From assembly GCA_963829235.1 (NCBI GenBank), contig CAWHIF010000005.1:281125-345124 (forward strand): a DNA stretch of 64,000 nucleotides, written 5' to 3'. The notes beneath the pieces were generated by a model. The model made no database searches and had not been told where the DNA came from. It saw only the letters and a list, made by a program, of their open reading frames with translations. This DNA comes from Bog-756 sp963829235. GTDB lineage: Bacteria; Actinomycetota; Acidimicrobiia; Acidimicrobiales; RAAP-2. The first letter of the stretch is position 1. The number at the start of each line of letters is the position of its first letter. Shown here in pieces: positions 20,855 to 29,752 of the stretch. Made by a program: the position numbers and the translations under genes.

Positions 20855-21383
20855 AATTCCTCTATCGTCAGCCGGTAGCTTGATCTTGAGAGATCGGAGG
20901 GCCTGACCACGGCGACGAGCAGTTCTATCGGGGGCCCCGCCGGGCGAGCCCGGGGGGGTTGAAATGGCTTGTGGTGCCCTTCCCTCTGTCGCCATCCCGG
21001 TGTCGCTCAAATCCGATCTGGTCCACGACGAGGCGTCTGGTCGTCGAACGCGCTCGGAGCACGTCGGTCGGACCCCTACTGCCGGCGTCGAGTCGCGGGC
21101 CGATGACGAGCGATTTTCCGGGCTTCGACATGGGGCTGATGGCAGCAAACCGAGGTCACATGCAATAATTCGACGATGGGTACCTCAGGGGGGTGGGGAT
21201 GGCTTCGGCTCGGACGACGTCACCGACGCTGATGACTGGCGCGCCGGCTCGCTCAGCTCGGCGAGCCGTCACCAGCCCACCCGAGGCGTTGGGTGGCGAC
21301 CGGGGGCTCGGCCGCGCCGGCGGGCTGGGAGCCATCGGCCTTCCCGGCCACACCTGTGGGCCAAGGTGAGGTGGAGCAGCATC
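20855..21383. other. Divergent intergenic region (529 bp) with promoter-like box and hairpins
   Basis: It separates the leftward IPT gene from a rightward glycosidase-like gene. At 21161-21169 lies TGCAATAAT, an extended -10-like box 6 nt before an ATG at 21176 that is not in frame with the downstream gene, so the ATG may just mark the transcript start. In the following leader GGCTCGC/GCGAGCC (21246-21252 and 21261-21267) and CCACCC/GGGTGG (21277-21282 and 21291-21296) make two adjacent hairpins. I see no gene here. Confidence 0.5.
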
Positions 21384-22469
21384 ATGAGCCCCGGTCGAGC
21401 CCGCCGTTCGTTTCTCGTGGTGGCCGTCGTCGTGCTGCTCGCCATCGTCGGGCTTGTCACAGCTCTCCTCGTGACCTCCGGGAACAGCGCCGCGACCACC
21501 GCCCAGTACGGAGTCAACGTCTACGTCACGGACAACTGTGAGCCGGCGGCCGTCTGGCAGGCCGACGCCACCAACGAGATGAGGGGCATCAAGTCCCTGG
21601 GTGCAAATTCCGTCGCCATTGCCTTCCCCTTCTATACGACCGGGCTCGAGGCGAACAGCGTGTTCACCGCCGACCAGTGCCACGGACCCACTGCTACTCC
21701 CTATGCGCAATCGCCCAGCCCGGCCCGTGTGGCCGTTCTCGTCCGCGCCGCCCAGGCGGCGGGACTCCAGGTCCTGCTCCGGCCCAGCCTCAACGAGAGC
21801 AACCTGAACGGCCAGTGGCGAGGCGACATCCTTCCGACGGACAGACCGGCCTGGTTCGCAAGCTACAACCAGATGTTGAAGCCATATCTGGAAATGGCCC
21901 AATCGAACAACGTGGCCCGGTTCACCATCTCGCTCGAGCTCGAGAGCCTGACCAAGACCGACCAATGGCCGGCAACCATCGCATTCGCCCGGAAGATCTA
22001 CACCGGACAGCTGGTCTTCACCACGAGCTGGAGGGGGAGCCTCCCCCACGGCCGCGGCGAGGTCCACAAGTACACCTCCGTCGCCATCGACACCTATCCT
22101 GGCGTGCCGACGGCGACCCCCACCTCCTCGGTGGCCCAACTCCTCTCCGGATGGAACGCGTATCTCGCCGCCAAGCCGTTCGGGACCGCAGACCGCAACG
22201 TCACCATCGACGAAGCGGGCATCGTTGCCGCCGACGGTGCCTACCGGACCCCCTGGATCTACGTCGACGGGACGTTCGACCAGACGATCCAGGCCAACTG
22301 GTTCAAAGCCGCCTGCGAGTTCACCAAGGAGCACAAGCTCGGCGGTATCTACTTCTGGGGACCGGAATTCACCTACAAGTTCGGGACCCTGACGACCCAG
22401 CCCGATCCGGCCCAGACGTCAGAGCTGCAACCAGCCGCGCAAGCCGCCATCCGTGCGTGCTTCAAATGA
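21384..22469 (+). CDS. Membrane-anchored or secreted GH113-like TIM-barrel protein
   Basis: 361 residues. The ATG at 21384 has GGAG 9-13 nt upstream and begins a signal sequence or anchor (RRSFLVVAVVVLLAIVGLVTALLVT, no clear cleavage site). The rest is the barrel domain shared with the C-terminus of the 10846 gene and with the 25073 gene, starting YGVNVYVTDNCEPAAVW. LLRPSLNESN lies near residue 130. Candidate catalytic residues of a clan GH-A type enzyme are Glu185 (ISLELESL) and Glu277 (TIDEAGI). YFWGPEF is near the end, and the terminal CFK matches CFA and CF in the paralogues. Two Cys pairs are conserved in the copies. Substrate unknown; a surface glycan is the natural guess from the surroundings. 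Confidence 0.75.
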   Translation: MSPGRARRSFLVVAVVVLLAIVGLVTALLVTSGNSAATTAQYGVNVYVTDNCEPAAVWQADATNEMRGIKSLGANSVAIAFPFYTTGLEANSVFTADQCHGPTATPYAQSPSPARVAVLVRAAQAAGLQVLLRPSLNESNLNGQWRGDILPTDRPAWFASYNQMLKPYLEMAQSNNVARFTISLELESLTKTDQWPATIAFARKIYTGQLVFTTSWRGSLPHGRGEVHKYTSVAIDTYPGVPTATPTSSVAQLLSGWNAYLAAKPFGTADRNVTIDEAGIVAADGAYRTPWIYVDGTFDQTIQANWFKAACEFTKEHKLGGIYFWGPEFTYKFGTLTTQPDPAQTSELQPAAQAAIRACFK

Positions 22470-22533
22470 CGGCGACCGCACCGCCCCTCCGGCCCGACCC
22501 CGGCCCCACTCCCCGCCCCCGGTCGTGGGACCG

Positions 22534-23496
22534 ATGACGAGCACTCCGGCCGAAGCTGTGGACAGACCCGACGAACATGCCGGTGACCAGGTGGCAGCGT
22601 CCGGTTCGGTGCTGGCCGGACTGGTCCTGCTCAGCCGGCCGCGGCAGTGGATCAAGAACCTGTTGGTCTTCGTGGCCCCGGCCTCGGCCGGCGTGCTGTT
22701 CCATCGGAGCGCCTTTTGGCACACGCTGGCCGCCTTCGGCATCTTCTGTGTCGCCGCGTCCGGCACCTACTACCTGAACGACGCCCTCGACGCCGCCTCG
22801 GACCGCGAGCACCCGTCGAAGCGCTTCCGCCCGGTGGCGGCCGGGATCGTCCCCCGGTCCCTGGCCTTGACGGCGGGGCTCGTGCTCATCTCGGTCTCGA
22901 TCGGCCTCGGGGAGGTGGTGGCGGGGTGGCACCTCGCCCTGGTCATGGCCCTCTACGGCCTCATCAACGTGGCCTACTCGTTCGGGCTCAAGAACGAGCC
23001 CATCCTCGACCTCGCCGCCGTCAGCGCCGGGTTCGTCCTCCGGGCCGTGGCCGGGGGCGTGGCCACCGGCATCGTGTTGTCCAACTGGTTCCTCATCGTG
23101 GCGTCGTTCGGCTCGCTGCTGGTCGTGACCGGGAAGCGGTCGGGCGAGAAGCAGCTCCTGGTCGACGGTGAGACGGACGAACGCTCGGTCCGGCCCACCC
23201 TCGGCTCCTACACCCCGAGCTTCCTCCGGTCGGTCCGGACCCTGTCGGCGGCGGTGACGGTGACCGCCTACTGCCTGTGGGCCTTCGAGCGGGCCGGCGA
23301 GGTCCACCCCGGCCACGACCCGATCTGGTTCCAGCTGACCATCGTGCCCTTCACCATCGCCCTGCTCCATGTGATGCGCATCCTCGACGCGGGCGACGGC
23401 GCCGAACCCGAGGAGCTGGCCCTTCGGGACCACCGGCTGCAGATCTACGGCGCCTCGTGGGTCGCCCTGTTCGCCATCGGCATCTACGGGTCATGA
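22534..23496 (+). CDS. Decaprenyl-phosphate phosphoribosyltransferase, UbiA family
   Basis: 320 residues, polytopic. UbiA-type enzymes join an isoprenoid chain to an acceptor; this subgroup (mycobacterial UbiA/Rv3806c-like) transfers 5-phosphoribose to decaprenyl phosphate, the first step toward the arabinose donor for cell-wall arabinan. The first Asp-rich motif is NDALDAASDREHPSKRFRP near residues 76-94. The second loop carries YSFGLKNEPILDLAAVSAGF. SRPRQWIKNLLVFVAP at the first helix is typical. I chose the ATG at 22534; a longer frame starts inside the preceding gene. It follows the glycosidase-like gene by 64 nt and precedes a glycosyltransferase. Confidence 0.85.
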   Translation: MTSTPAEAVDRPDEHAGDQVAASGSVLAGLVLLSRPRQWIKNLLVFVAPASAGVLFHRSAFWHTLAAFGIFCVAASGTYYLNDALDAASDREHPSKRFRPVAAGIVPRSLALTAGLVLISVSIGLGEVVAGWHLALVMALYGLINVAYSFGLKNEPILDLAAVSAGFVLRAVAGGVATGIVLSNWFLIVASFGSLLVVTGKRSGEKQLLVDGETDERSVRPTLGSYTPSFLRSVRTLSAAVTVTAYCLWAFERAGEVHPGHDPIWFQLTIVPFTIALLHVMRILDAGDGAEPEELALRDHRLQIYGASWVALFAIGIYGS

Positions 23497-23538
23497 CCGC
23501 GCCGAAGACACCCGGACCCTGCTGACGGGGTGGGGCCG

Positions 23539-24642
23539 GTGAACAGACACCCGGACGGGCTCGACATCGCCCAGATCGTCCCCTACTACCCGCCGCACCT
23601 GGGGGAATGGAGACCGTGGCCGCGGCGCTGGCCGAAGGCCTCGCCGTGAACAACAGGGTCCGCGTCTTCACATCGAACGTCGGAGCCGGCAAGAGACCGG
23701 TGCCCGAAGTGGGCGAGACCTTGTCGGTGCGACGGTTCCCCGCCGTCGAAGTGGCCAACACCCCCATCTTCCCGACGGCCCTTCCCTCGATCGTGGCCCT
23801 GCCTCGGCACACGATCCTGCACGTGCATGCCGTTCAGGCCTTTGCGCCGGAGCTGGCCGTGGTCGGCTCACTCCTCGGGCAGCGTCCGTTGGTGGCCCAC
23901 TACCACTGCGATGTTCCCCCCAGCGCCCACCCGCGGCTTCTCGCTGCCTACAAGCGGCACGTCCTGGCGCCGATCCTCCGGCGCGCCAAACGGGTGATCG
24001 TCCTCGACGAAACCCAGGCTTCGGCTGTCCATGACTGGTACCGAGTACCGGATGAACGGATCAGGGTGCTTGCCAACGGCGTGCACGACCGGTTCTTCTC
24101 CGACAGAGAAACCGAAGAGATCAAGGATCGGCCGTACCGGCTGCTCTACGTGGGTCGCCTCAGCGGCGAGAAGAACGTGAACCGGCTCCTCGACACGGTC
24201 GATCTCCTGAGCCGCCCCTTCGAGCTCGTGATCGTGGGAGACGGAGAGCAAGGTGAGACGCTCAGGCGTCGGGCCACCGGCCGGCCGGCGATTCGTTTCG
24301 TCGGCCAGCAGAGCGGAGAGGACCTGGTCGGGCTGGTACCGCTGGGCCGATGTCCTCGTGTCCACCTCCGACGGGGAGGGCATGCCCCTCGTCTTTTTGG
24401 AGGCCATGGCGGCCGGTGTCCCGATCGTGGGGACAGCCGTGCCCGGCTCCCGTGAGACGTTGGCCGGCGTGGGCACGGTCGTACCGCCGAGCGCACCGGC
24501 GCTGGCGGAGACGCTCGAGTCGCTCGCCGATGACCGACCACGACGCAGGGAGATGGCGGCAGCCGGTCGCCATCGGGTGGCCGGCCGAAGCTGGGAGTCG
24601 GTCGCCGATCGGCTGGAGAAGATCTACCGCGAGATGGCCTGA
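23539..24642 (+). CDS. GT4-family glycosyltransferase (frameshifted)
   Basis: About 368 residues with two Rossmann domains of the GT-B fold. The start is the GTG at 23539 (VNRHPDGLDIAQIVPYYPPH). The frame breaks near 23602, where one G seems lost before METVAAALAEGL. N-domain: LHVHAVQAFAPELAVVG. C-domain: LYVGRLSGEKNVNRLLD near 24140 and IVGDGEQGETL. A second break near 24335 precedes the DVLVSTSDGEGMPLVFLEAM segment with the conserved E-x7-E motif of GT4 retaining enzymes. The likely role is addition of a sugar to a lipid-linked glycan. Sugar and acceptor unknown. Confidence 0.82.
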
Positions 24643-25072
24643 GCACTGGTCGGCAGCGGCGTCGCCACCTCCGGATGCTCGGATCCACCACGCGTCACAA
24701 ATCCCCGTCATCCTCAACATTGATGAGAGCGACAGCGCCGCGACACGATCTGGTGACGCCCGTGTGACAGGGCGCCACCGATAGACACCTCCGGCCTGGC
24801 CATGTCAGAATTCTGACCGTGGAAAGCTCGAGACCGTGTCTCGGGGGCTGACTCCGGCGCCAGGCGGAAGGGGGTTGTTCGGGTGGATCACCAGCTCCGA
24901 TCTGCATTCGAATCTCAGCGGGTCCGGCGGGGGCCGGACGCAGCCCGGACGGCGTCAATCCGAACGTCGCCACGCGGGAGAGATCGTCATCAGTGGTGGG
25001 ATTCTGCCGCCTGTCAGGTCCGGGGGCACCTGGGGCACGCCTGCGTCGCATCCAACCCGCTGGAATTCGTGA
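24643..25072 (+). other. Intergenic region of 430 bp with a palindrome
   Basis: No gene seen. It contains the perfect 14-bp palindrome GTCAGAATTCTGAC at 24804-24817 and, just after it, CGAGAC-CGT-GTCTCG, a small hairpin. The rest of the leader is rich in short complementary GC stretches. Confidence 0.5.
24804..24817. promoter_or_regulatory. Perfect 14-bp palindrome, operator candidate
   Basis: GTCAGAATTCTGAC lies about 255 bp before the glycosidase-like gene. The perfect twofold symmetry fits binding of a dimeric regulator; no regulator is encoded nearby. Confidence 0.35.
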
Positions 25073-26206
25073 ATGGAGCGTAACGTCACCATGACCCTTC
25101 TCCGAGCTCGCAGGTCTGTCTCCATTTCGGTTGCCGCGCTCATCGCCGCCATCGGGCTTCTCATACCGATGCTGACGGCCACGCCCGGGAGTGCGGCCAC
25201 GATCCCCGCCGGGTCGACGTCGACCCACGGAGTCAATGTCTACGTCACCGACAACGGTGAATCGGGGCCGATCTGGCTGGCCGACGCCAAGAATGAGATG
25301 AAAGGCATCAAGTCCCTGGGCGCCAACGCCGTGGCCATCGTGTTCCCGTTCTTCACCCCCTCCCTCGATGCGAACTGCGTCTACGCCTCAACCGCCAACA
25401 ATTGCACCGGAGCCGACCCGAGCTCGGAAGCACAATCGCCGGCCGCGGCCCGTCTGGCCGTTCTGGTCACGGCGGCCCAACAGGCCGGTCTGCACGTCCT
25501 GTTCCGACCCCTCATGGACGAGACCAATCTGAGCCCCGAGTGGCGAGGTGACATCGACCCGCCGAGCCGAACGGCGTGGTTCGCAAGCTACGAGTCGATG
25601 ATGGCGCCGTATCTGGCACTGGCCGCGTCCGACAAGGTCACCGGTTTCACCATCTCGCTCGAACTGGCCAGCCTCTCGACGGCCACCCAATGGTCGTCGG
25701 TCATCACCTGGGCCAAGTCGAAGGAGCACTACACGGGTCAGCTGGTCTTCGCCACGAGCTGGAGGGCCGCGCCCAACGGCGGGAAGGGGGAGGTCCACGC
25801 GGGCACCTCCGTCGGCATGGACTCCTACCCAGGCATCGAGCCGGAGTCGAAGGCGCCCCCCACCGCATCGGTGGCCCAGCTGCTTGCCGGGTGGAACTCG
25901 TTCCTCAGCTCCCACAAGTACGGGACTGCTGACAGCAATGTCACCATCGACGAGGTCGGCATCGAGGCCGTAGACGGCGCCTACCAAACCCCCTACATCG
26001 CCGTCACCGGGACGTTCAACCAGTCGATTCAGGGCAACTGGTTCAAAGCTGCCTGCGAGTTCTACAAGGCCCACAAGCAGAGCGGTATCTACTTCTGGGG
26101 CCCCGATTTCACCTATAACTCCGGAAATCTGATGACCGCGCCCGACTCCTCCCAGCCCGAACAGCTGCAACCAGCCGGCCAGGCCGCCATCAAGGCGTGC
26201 TTCTGA
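25073..26206 (+). CDS. Secreted GH113-like TIM-barrel protein
   Basis: 377 residues, third paralogue of the barrel family. The N-terminal signal peptide (RRSVSISVAALIAAIGLLIP, cleaved near GSAATI) is followed by HGVNVYVTDNGESGPIWLAD. LFRPLMDETN lies near residue 145. Candidate catalytic residues are Glu197 (ISLELASL) and Glu294 (TIDEVGI); the sequence ends with YFWGPDF and a terminal Cys-Phe. The ATG at 25091 is an alternative start with GGAG 11 nt before it. Unlike the other two it lacks the first Cys (NGESG replaces NCEPA), but it has an extra Cys pair (NCVYASTANNCTG). The long leader suggests it is transcribed on its own. Substrate unknown. Confidence 0.75.
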   Translation: MERNVTMTLLRARRSVSISVAALIAAIGLLIPMLTATPGSAATIPAGSTSTHGVNVYVTDNGESGPIWLADAKNEMKGIKSLGANAVAIVFPFFTPSLDANCVYASTANNCTGADPSSEAQSPAAARLAVLVTAAQQAGLHVLFRPLMDETNLSPEWRGDIDPPSRTAWFASYESMMAPYLALAASDKVTGFTISLELASLSTATQWSSVITWAKSKEHYTGQLVFATSWRAAPNGGKGEVHAGTSVGMDSYPGIEPESKAPPTASVAQLLAGWNSFLSSHKYGTADSNVTIDEVGIEAVDGAYQTPYIAVTGTFNQSIQGNWFKAACEFYKAHKQSGIYFWGPDFTYNSGNLMTAPDSSQPEQLQPAGQAAIKACF

Positions 26207-26325
26207 CGACCGGGATGGTCGCCGCATCGTCACCTCCGAGACCCCGGTAGCTTCGCCCCGGACCTCGGGAACGTTTCGTTCACCGCCTCCGGCGTCCGGG
26301 CAGGAGCCCGTAAATCGGGGTCTTG

Positions 26326-26331
26326 TATAAT
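26326..26331 (+). promoter_or_regulatory. -10 box TATAAT
   Basis: A perfect TATAAT preceded by TTG, in a 292-bp gap that otherwise holds no gene. A transcript from here would reach the glycosyltransferase gene at 26499 with a leader of about 160 nt. No -35 consensus is seen. Confidence 0.5.
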
Positions 26332-26498
26332 CACCCGGTGTCGGCGTCCCATGCGGGCAGCTCTGTGACAGGATGGCCAGGACGATGGTGGGGGCAAAAC
26401 AACCAGAGGGGCGATACCAGGCGGAGCAGTACGCGACGTCCCCCACCGCCCAGGCTCCCGCCGGGTCGGCGCTCGGGCCAGAAGATCGTTGATTGACA

Positions 26499-27407
26499 AT
26501 GGTCGATGAGGAAGACATTGCTCGCGCCTCAGTAGTGATCGTCAACCGGTACGACCGGGGCATCGCCGACACCCTGTCCGCCCTGGCCGGTCTTTCGAGC
26601 CCGATTCCCTTCGAGGTCGTGGTCGTGGACGCCTCCGCGGGAAGGTTGGATGACATACGAGAAGTATTCCCGTCGGTGAAGTGGTATTCGCTTCCTTCTC
26701 CCGTCCCGGGGAAGCGAACCATCGCAGAACAGAGAAACCTCGGCATTCAACACAGTGATGGCGACATCATCGTCTTTCTGGATGCCAGTTGTATCCCAAG
26801 CACCAATTGGCTGAGCAACCTGGTTTCTCCGATACAGCGTGAGCAGGAGTACATCGTGGCCGGCGGCGTCACCTCCACCAGTGGACCGTCGGCGTATGAC
26901 AGCACAGCACCACGCGAGAGCTCGACGACTGCCGATCCGTGCCGGCACTATCTCGCCGAGGCTCCAACTATGAACATCGCCATTCACCGCAGCGTGTTCA
27001 CAACCGTCGGGAGTTTCGATGAAGAGATCGGCTACGCCGAGGACATCGACTTCTGCTGGAGGGCGATTGACGCCGGGTACAAGGTCCGACACGTCCCGGA
27101 GGCAGAAGTCACTCACGACTGGGGCAACACGAGAGAAGACCTGAAGCGAACCTTCCGGTATGGGATCGGAAGGACGAAGCTCTACCAGAAACACCCCGAT
27201 CACTGGCGAAACCTCCTCGGCAACGACGTCATGGTCCTCTTCTATCCGGCCTACCTCCTCGGGCTCCCTCTCACCATCTTCTTCTGGCCATATCCCCTCC
27301 TCCTGCTCGTCCCCATCTTCCACAACATCGACCATCGGCCCTTTCGCACCGTCGGCTACCACATCGTCTACGGGCTCGGGGTGTTGCGAGGGCTGAGGAC
27401 ACCATGA
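26499..27407 (+). CDS. GT2-family glycosyltransferase
   Basis: 302 residues. The GT-A fold begins with ASVVIVNRYDRG; FEVVVVDASAG and IIVFLDASCIPSTNWL give the nucleotide-sugar/metal region (D-A-S in place of DxD). YAEDIDFCWRAIDAGYKV supplies the ED catalytic motif and a hydrophobic C-terminal pair of helices (VLFYPAYLLGLPLTIFFWPY) may hold it to the membrane. Similar in plan to rhamnosyltransferase-like enzymes. No strong ribosome-binding site is visible before the ATG, and a TTG two codons upstream is possible. Base composition is clearly less GC-rich than that of the genes before 26 kb. The stop overlaps the ATG of the next gene (ATGA). Confidence 0.8.
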   Translation: MVDEEDIARASVVIVNRYDRGIADTLSALAGLSSPIPFEVVVVDASAGRLDDIREVFPSVKWYSLPSPVPGKRTIAEQRNLGIQHSDGDIIVFLDASCIPSTNWLSNLVSPIQREQEYIVAGGVTSTSGPSAYDSTAPRESSTTADPCRHYLAEAPTMNIAIHRSVFTTVGSFDEEIGYAEDIDFCWRAIDAGYKVRHVPEAEVTHDWGNTREDLKRTFRYGIGRTKLYQKHPDHWRNLLGNDVMVLFYPAYLLGLPLTIFFWPYPLLLLVPIFHNIDHRPFRTVGYHIVYGLGVLRGLRTP

Positions 27408-28486
27408 AGGTGCTGGTATTCCCCAAGGACGCCAACCCCTATCAAGAACTTCTCTATGGCCCGATGAGAGAGCAGTACCCGGACATCCCGATCCACTATC
27501 TGGCCGGCCCGTCGAACTACCAGACCGTCAACGTGGTGCTGTTGCCTCTCGTGCTACTGCTGAAGCGCCTGCAGGGCTACCGCATCTTCCATCTCCACTG
27601 GACCTATCTGTTCAGGATCCCGCGGCTCAATCGATCGCTTTCCCGATTTCTCATGCAATATTTCTCCATTGCCACGATCGTCTGGATAAAGCTGTTGGGC
27701 TACAAGCTGGTCTGGACTGCCCATGACCATCTCCCCCATGCCGAGAACTTCCGGAACGCCCGCGTGGTGAACAAATGCATCAGCTCCTTGGCCGACGCGG
27801 TTATCGTCCACTCCACCCAGACGATCGCGCAGATGCAGGAGATCGGCCTTTCCACCCGGCGGACGGTCGTGATCCCGATCGGGTCCTACGGGGATATCTA
27901 TAAGGACGATGCCAGTGAGGCAGAGGCCCGGGCGGCACTGGGCATCGGCCACGATGAATTCGTCTTCCTCTTCTTCGGGCTCATCCGTCCGTACAAGTGC
28001 GTCGACCAACTGATCGATGCCTTTTCCAAACTGGACATGCCGGCCACCCATTTGATCATTGCAGGGCAATGCCAGGATGATTCGCTCAAAGGGACCTTGT
28101 GCAGTGCCGGCCAGCACGAACGAATCTCCGTGCACGAGGGATTCGTCCCCAATGACGAGGTGGCGACGTACTTTCGTGCATCGGACGTCGTCTGCCTGCC
28201 GTTTCGTGAGACCACGACCAGCAGCACAGCCTTGCTGGCATTGTCCTTCGGTCGACCCCTTATCGCACCGGCTCTGGGGACGATCCGGGACCTGCCCGCA
28301 GAGAGCGGTTTCTACTACGACCCGCTCGCACCGAATGCACTCCTCGACAGCATGCAGAACTCCCTGTCCGGGACGGCGGACCTTGCCGAACGTGGGAAAG
28401 CCGGCAAGAAGTACTCAGAGAGCTTGTCCTGGGATGTCATCGCTGAATCGACGCATCAACTGTATGTGGATATCTCTCGACCCTGA
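27404..28486 (+). CDS. GT4-like glycosyltransferase
   Basis: 360 residues, GT-B fold, translationally coupled to the preceding GT2 gene by an ATGA overlap. The N-domain has YRIFHLHWTYLFRIPR and a hydrophobic segment (FSIATIVWIKLLGYKLVWTAHDHLP). The C-domain has FLFFGLIRPYKCVDQLIDAF near residue 190 and VHEGFVPNDEVATYFRASDVVCLPF, with FRETTTSSTALLALSFGRP in place of the E-x7-E motif: an acidic start with Ser/Thr instead of the second Glu. This pattern resembles GumK-like or GT4-related transferases. It probably extends the same glycan as its neighbour. AT content is higher than the window average. Confidence 0.78.
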   Translation: MKVLVFPKDANPYQELLYGPMREQYPDIPIHYLAGPSNYQTVNVVLLPLVLLLKRLQGYRIFHLHWTYLFRIPRLNRSLSRFLMQYFSIATIVWIKLLGYKLVWTAHDHLPHAENFRNARVVNKCISSLADAVIVHSTQTIAQMQEIGLSTRRTVVIPIGSYGDIYKDDASEAEARAALGIGHDEFVFLFFGLIRPYKCVDQLIDAFSKLDMPATHLIIAGQCQDDSLKGTLCSAGQHERISVHEGFVPNDEVATYFRASDVVCLPFRETTTSSTALLALSFGRPLIAPALGTIRDLPAESGFYYDPLAPNALLDSMQNSLSGTADLAERGKAGKKYSESLSWDVIAESTHQLYVDISRP

Positions 28487-28549
28487 GCCTTCGTCGGCCG
28501 GAACCGACGACTCCGACCGGGCCGGACACTCGAGGCGGGCCATCGGAGA

Positions 28550-29752
28550 CTAGTAGTGATGCAGATGCCAGTAGATCGTCGCGTAGGACAGGCCGGTGAG
28601 CACCACTCCGAGGCCAAAGGTCAGGCTCCGGCGCTCCACGAGGAGCTTCGCCCTCCGAAATGGCTTCTCGATCAGGTAGAAGGTGAGACCAGCCACCACG
28701 AAGGAGAGGACGACCAGCTCGACCTCGCTCCGCAGGGGCAGAGGCTTGAGCGCGTACTCCGAGGCAATGACGAGGATCGGCCAATGAACGAGGTACAGGG
28801 AGTAGGAGATGTTCCCCGTCCATTGGATCGGAAGGAACCCGACGATGCGGCCGGACTTCGAGGACTCACGGAGCGTGCCGCCGGCGATGATGGCTCCGGT
28901 GGCAAGAACCGGGATGATGACAGCTGCCCCCGGCCAGCTCGTAGAGCTGCTGTAGAACCATGTGCTCAAGAGGATGCCGGCCAAGCCCACCACGCAGAGG
29001 CTGAGGCCAATGCGGGGTGCACGATCACGGAGCATCGGGGTGGCGACGGCGAGGAGAGCACCGAGGGCCAGCTCCCAGGCGCGCGTCAATGGCGAGAAGA
29101 AGGCCCAGCTCTCACTGTGACTCGTTTCGATGATGCTCCATGTGACCGAGGCAATGATCACGACCGTCAATGCCGTGATGAGTTTTGCCCGATAGCCGAT
29201 CTTGGGGAAAAGGGCGACCAGCCCGAGAAACGTCAGTGGCCAGACCAGATAGAACTGTTCCTCGACCGCGAGAGACCAGTACTGCTGGAAGGCCGACGGC
29301 GGCAGCTCGGACGTGAAGTACTGGGTGCCCTGGCTGGCGAAATGGAAATTGGCGAGGAATGCCGCCACCCATTTCGCATCATTTGCGTTTTGAGCTCCGG
29401 ATACAAAGCTGAGCCAGTGATAGACGGCGAAGATGGTGCCGATGAGCACGACGGTCGCCAGCGGCAGGATCCGGCGGATCCGGCGGGCGTAGAAGCCGGT
29501 AATCGAAGTGCGCTGCTTGGTCGCACGTTCTTGGAGCAAGACACCGGTGATGACGAACCCGGATATCACGAAGAACACGTCAACTCCCAGGAACCCACCG
29601 TGGATCCCCGGGAAATCTGCGTGAAAGAGCACGACGAGCACAACGGCCAAGGCGCGCAGAGCCTGCACGTCGGGCCGGAATTTCGGGGTGTACTCGGCAA
29701 ACGTGAGGTCAGTCGCGCCTTCGGTAGGTTCGACGGATTCTTCCCCTGTCAC
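28550..29752 (-). CDS. OafA/YrhL-like acyltransferase 3 membrane protein
   Basis: 400 residues, about ten transmembrane helices. The family's N-terminal motif RPDVQALRALAVVLVVLFHADFP with the catalytic His (FHAD), then GVDVFFVISGFVITGVL and the RRIRRILPLATVV loop are all present, as is YWSLAVEEQFYLVWPL. Such proteins O-acylate surface sugars using acyl-CoA across the membrane. Many homologues continue into a SGNH domain; this one ends after the last helix. A separate SGNH lipoprotein gene lies upstream on the same strand (30027-31073), which may supply that half. It converges on the GT4 gene ending at 28486. Confidence 0.88.
   Translation of the reverse strand: MTGEESVEPTEGATDLTFAEYTPKFRPDVQALRALAVVLVVLFHADFPGIHGGFLGVDVFFVISGFVITGVLLQERATKQRTSITGFYARRIRRILPLATVVLIGTIFAVYHWLSFVSGAQNANDAKWVAAFLANFHFASQGTQYFTSELPPSAFQQYWSLAVEEQFYLVWPLTFLGLVALFPKIGYRAKLITALTVVIIASVTWSIIETSHSESWAFFSPLTRAWELALGALLAVATPMLRDRAPRIGLSLCVVGLAGILLSTWFYSSSTSWPGAAVIIPVLATGAIIAGGTLRESSKSGRIVGFLPIQWTGNISYSLYLVHWPILVIASEYALKPLPLRSEVELVVLSFVVAGLTFYLIEKPFRRAKLLVERRSLTFGLGVVLTGLSYATIYWHLHHY

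Noticed and set aside
24890..24935. tRNA-like T-loop (ATTCGAATC)
   Set aside because: No acceptor stem, D-arm or anticodon arm can be built around it.
24830..25072. c-di-AMP or c-di-GMP riboswitch in the leader of the third glycosidase-like gene
   Set aside because: Only loose resemblance of short G-rich strings; the core motifs of either class are not met.
27640..27665. ATGCAATATT resembling the surface-gene promoter box
   Set aside because: It lies within the GT4 coding sequence with no gene start nearby; taken as chance.
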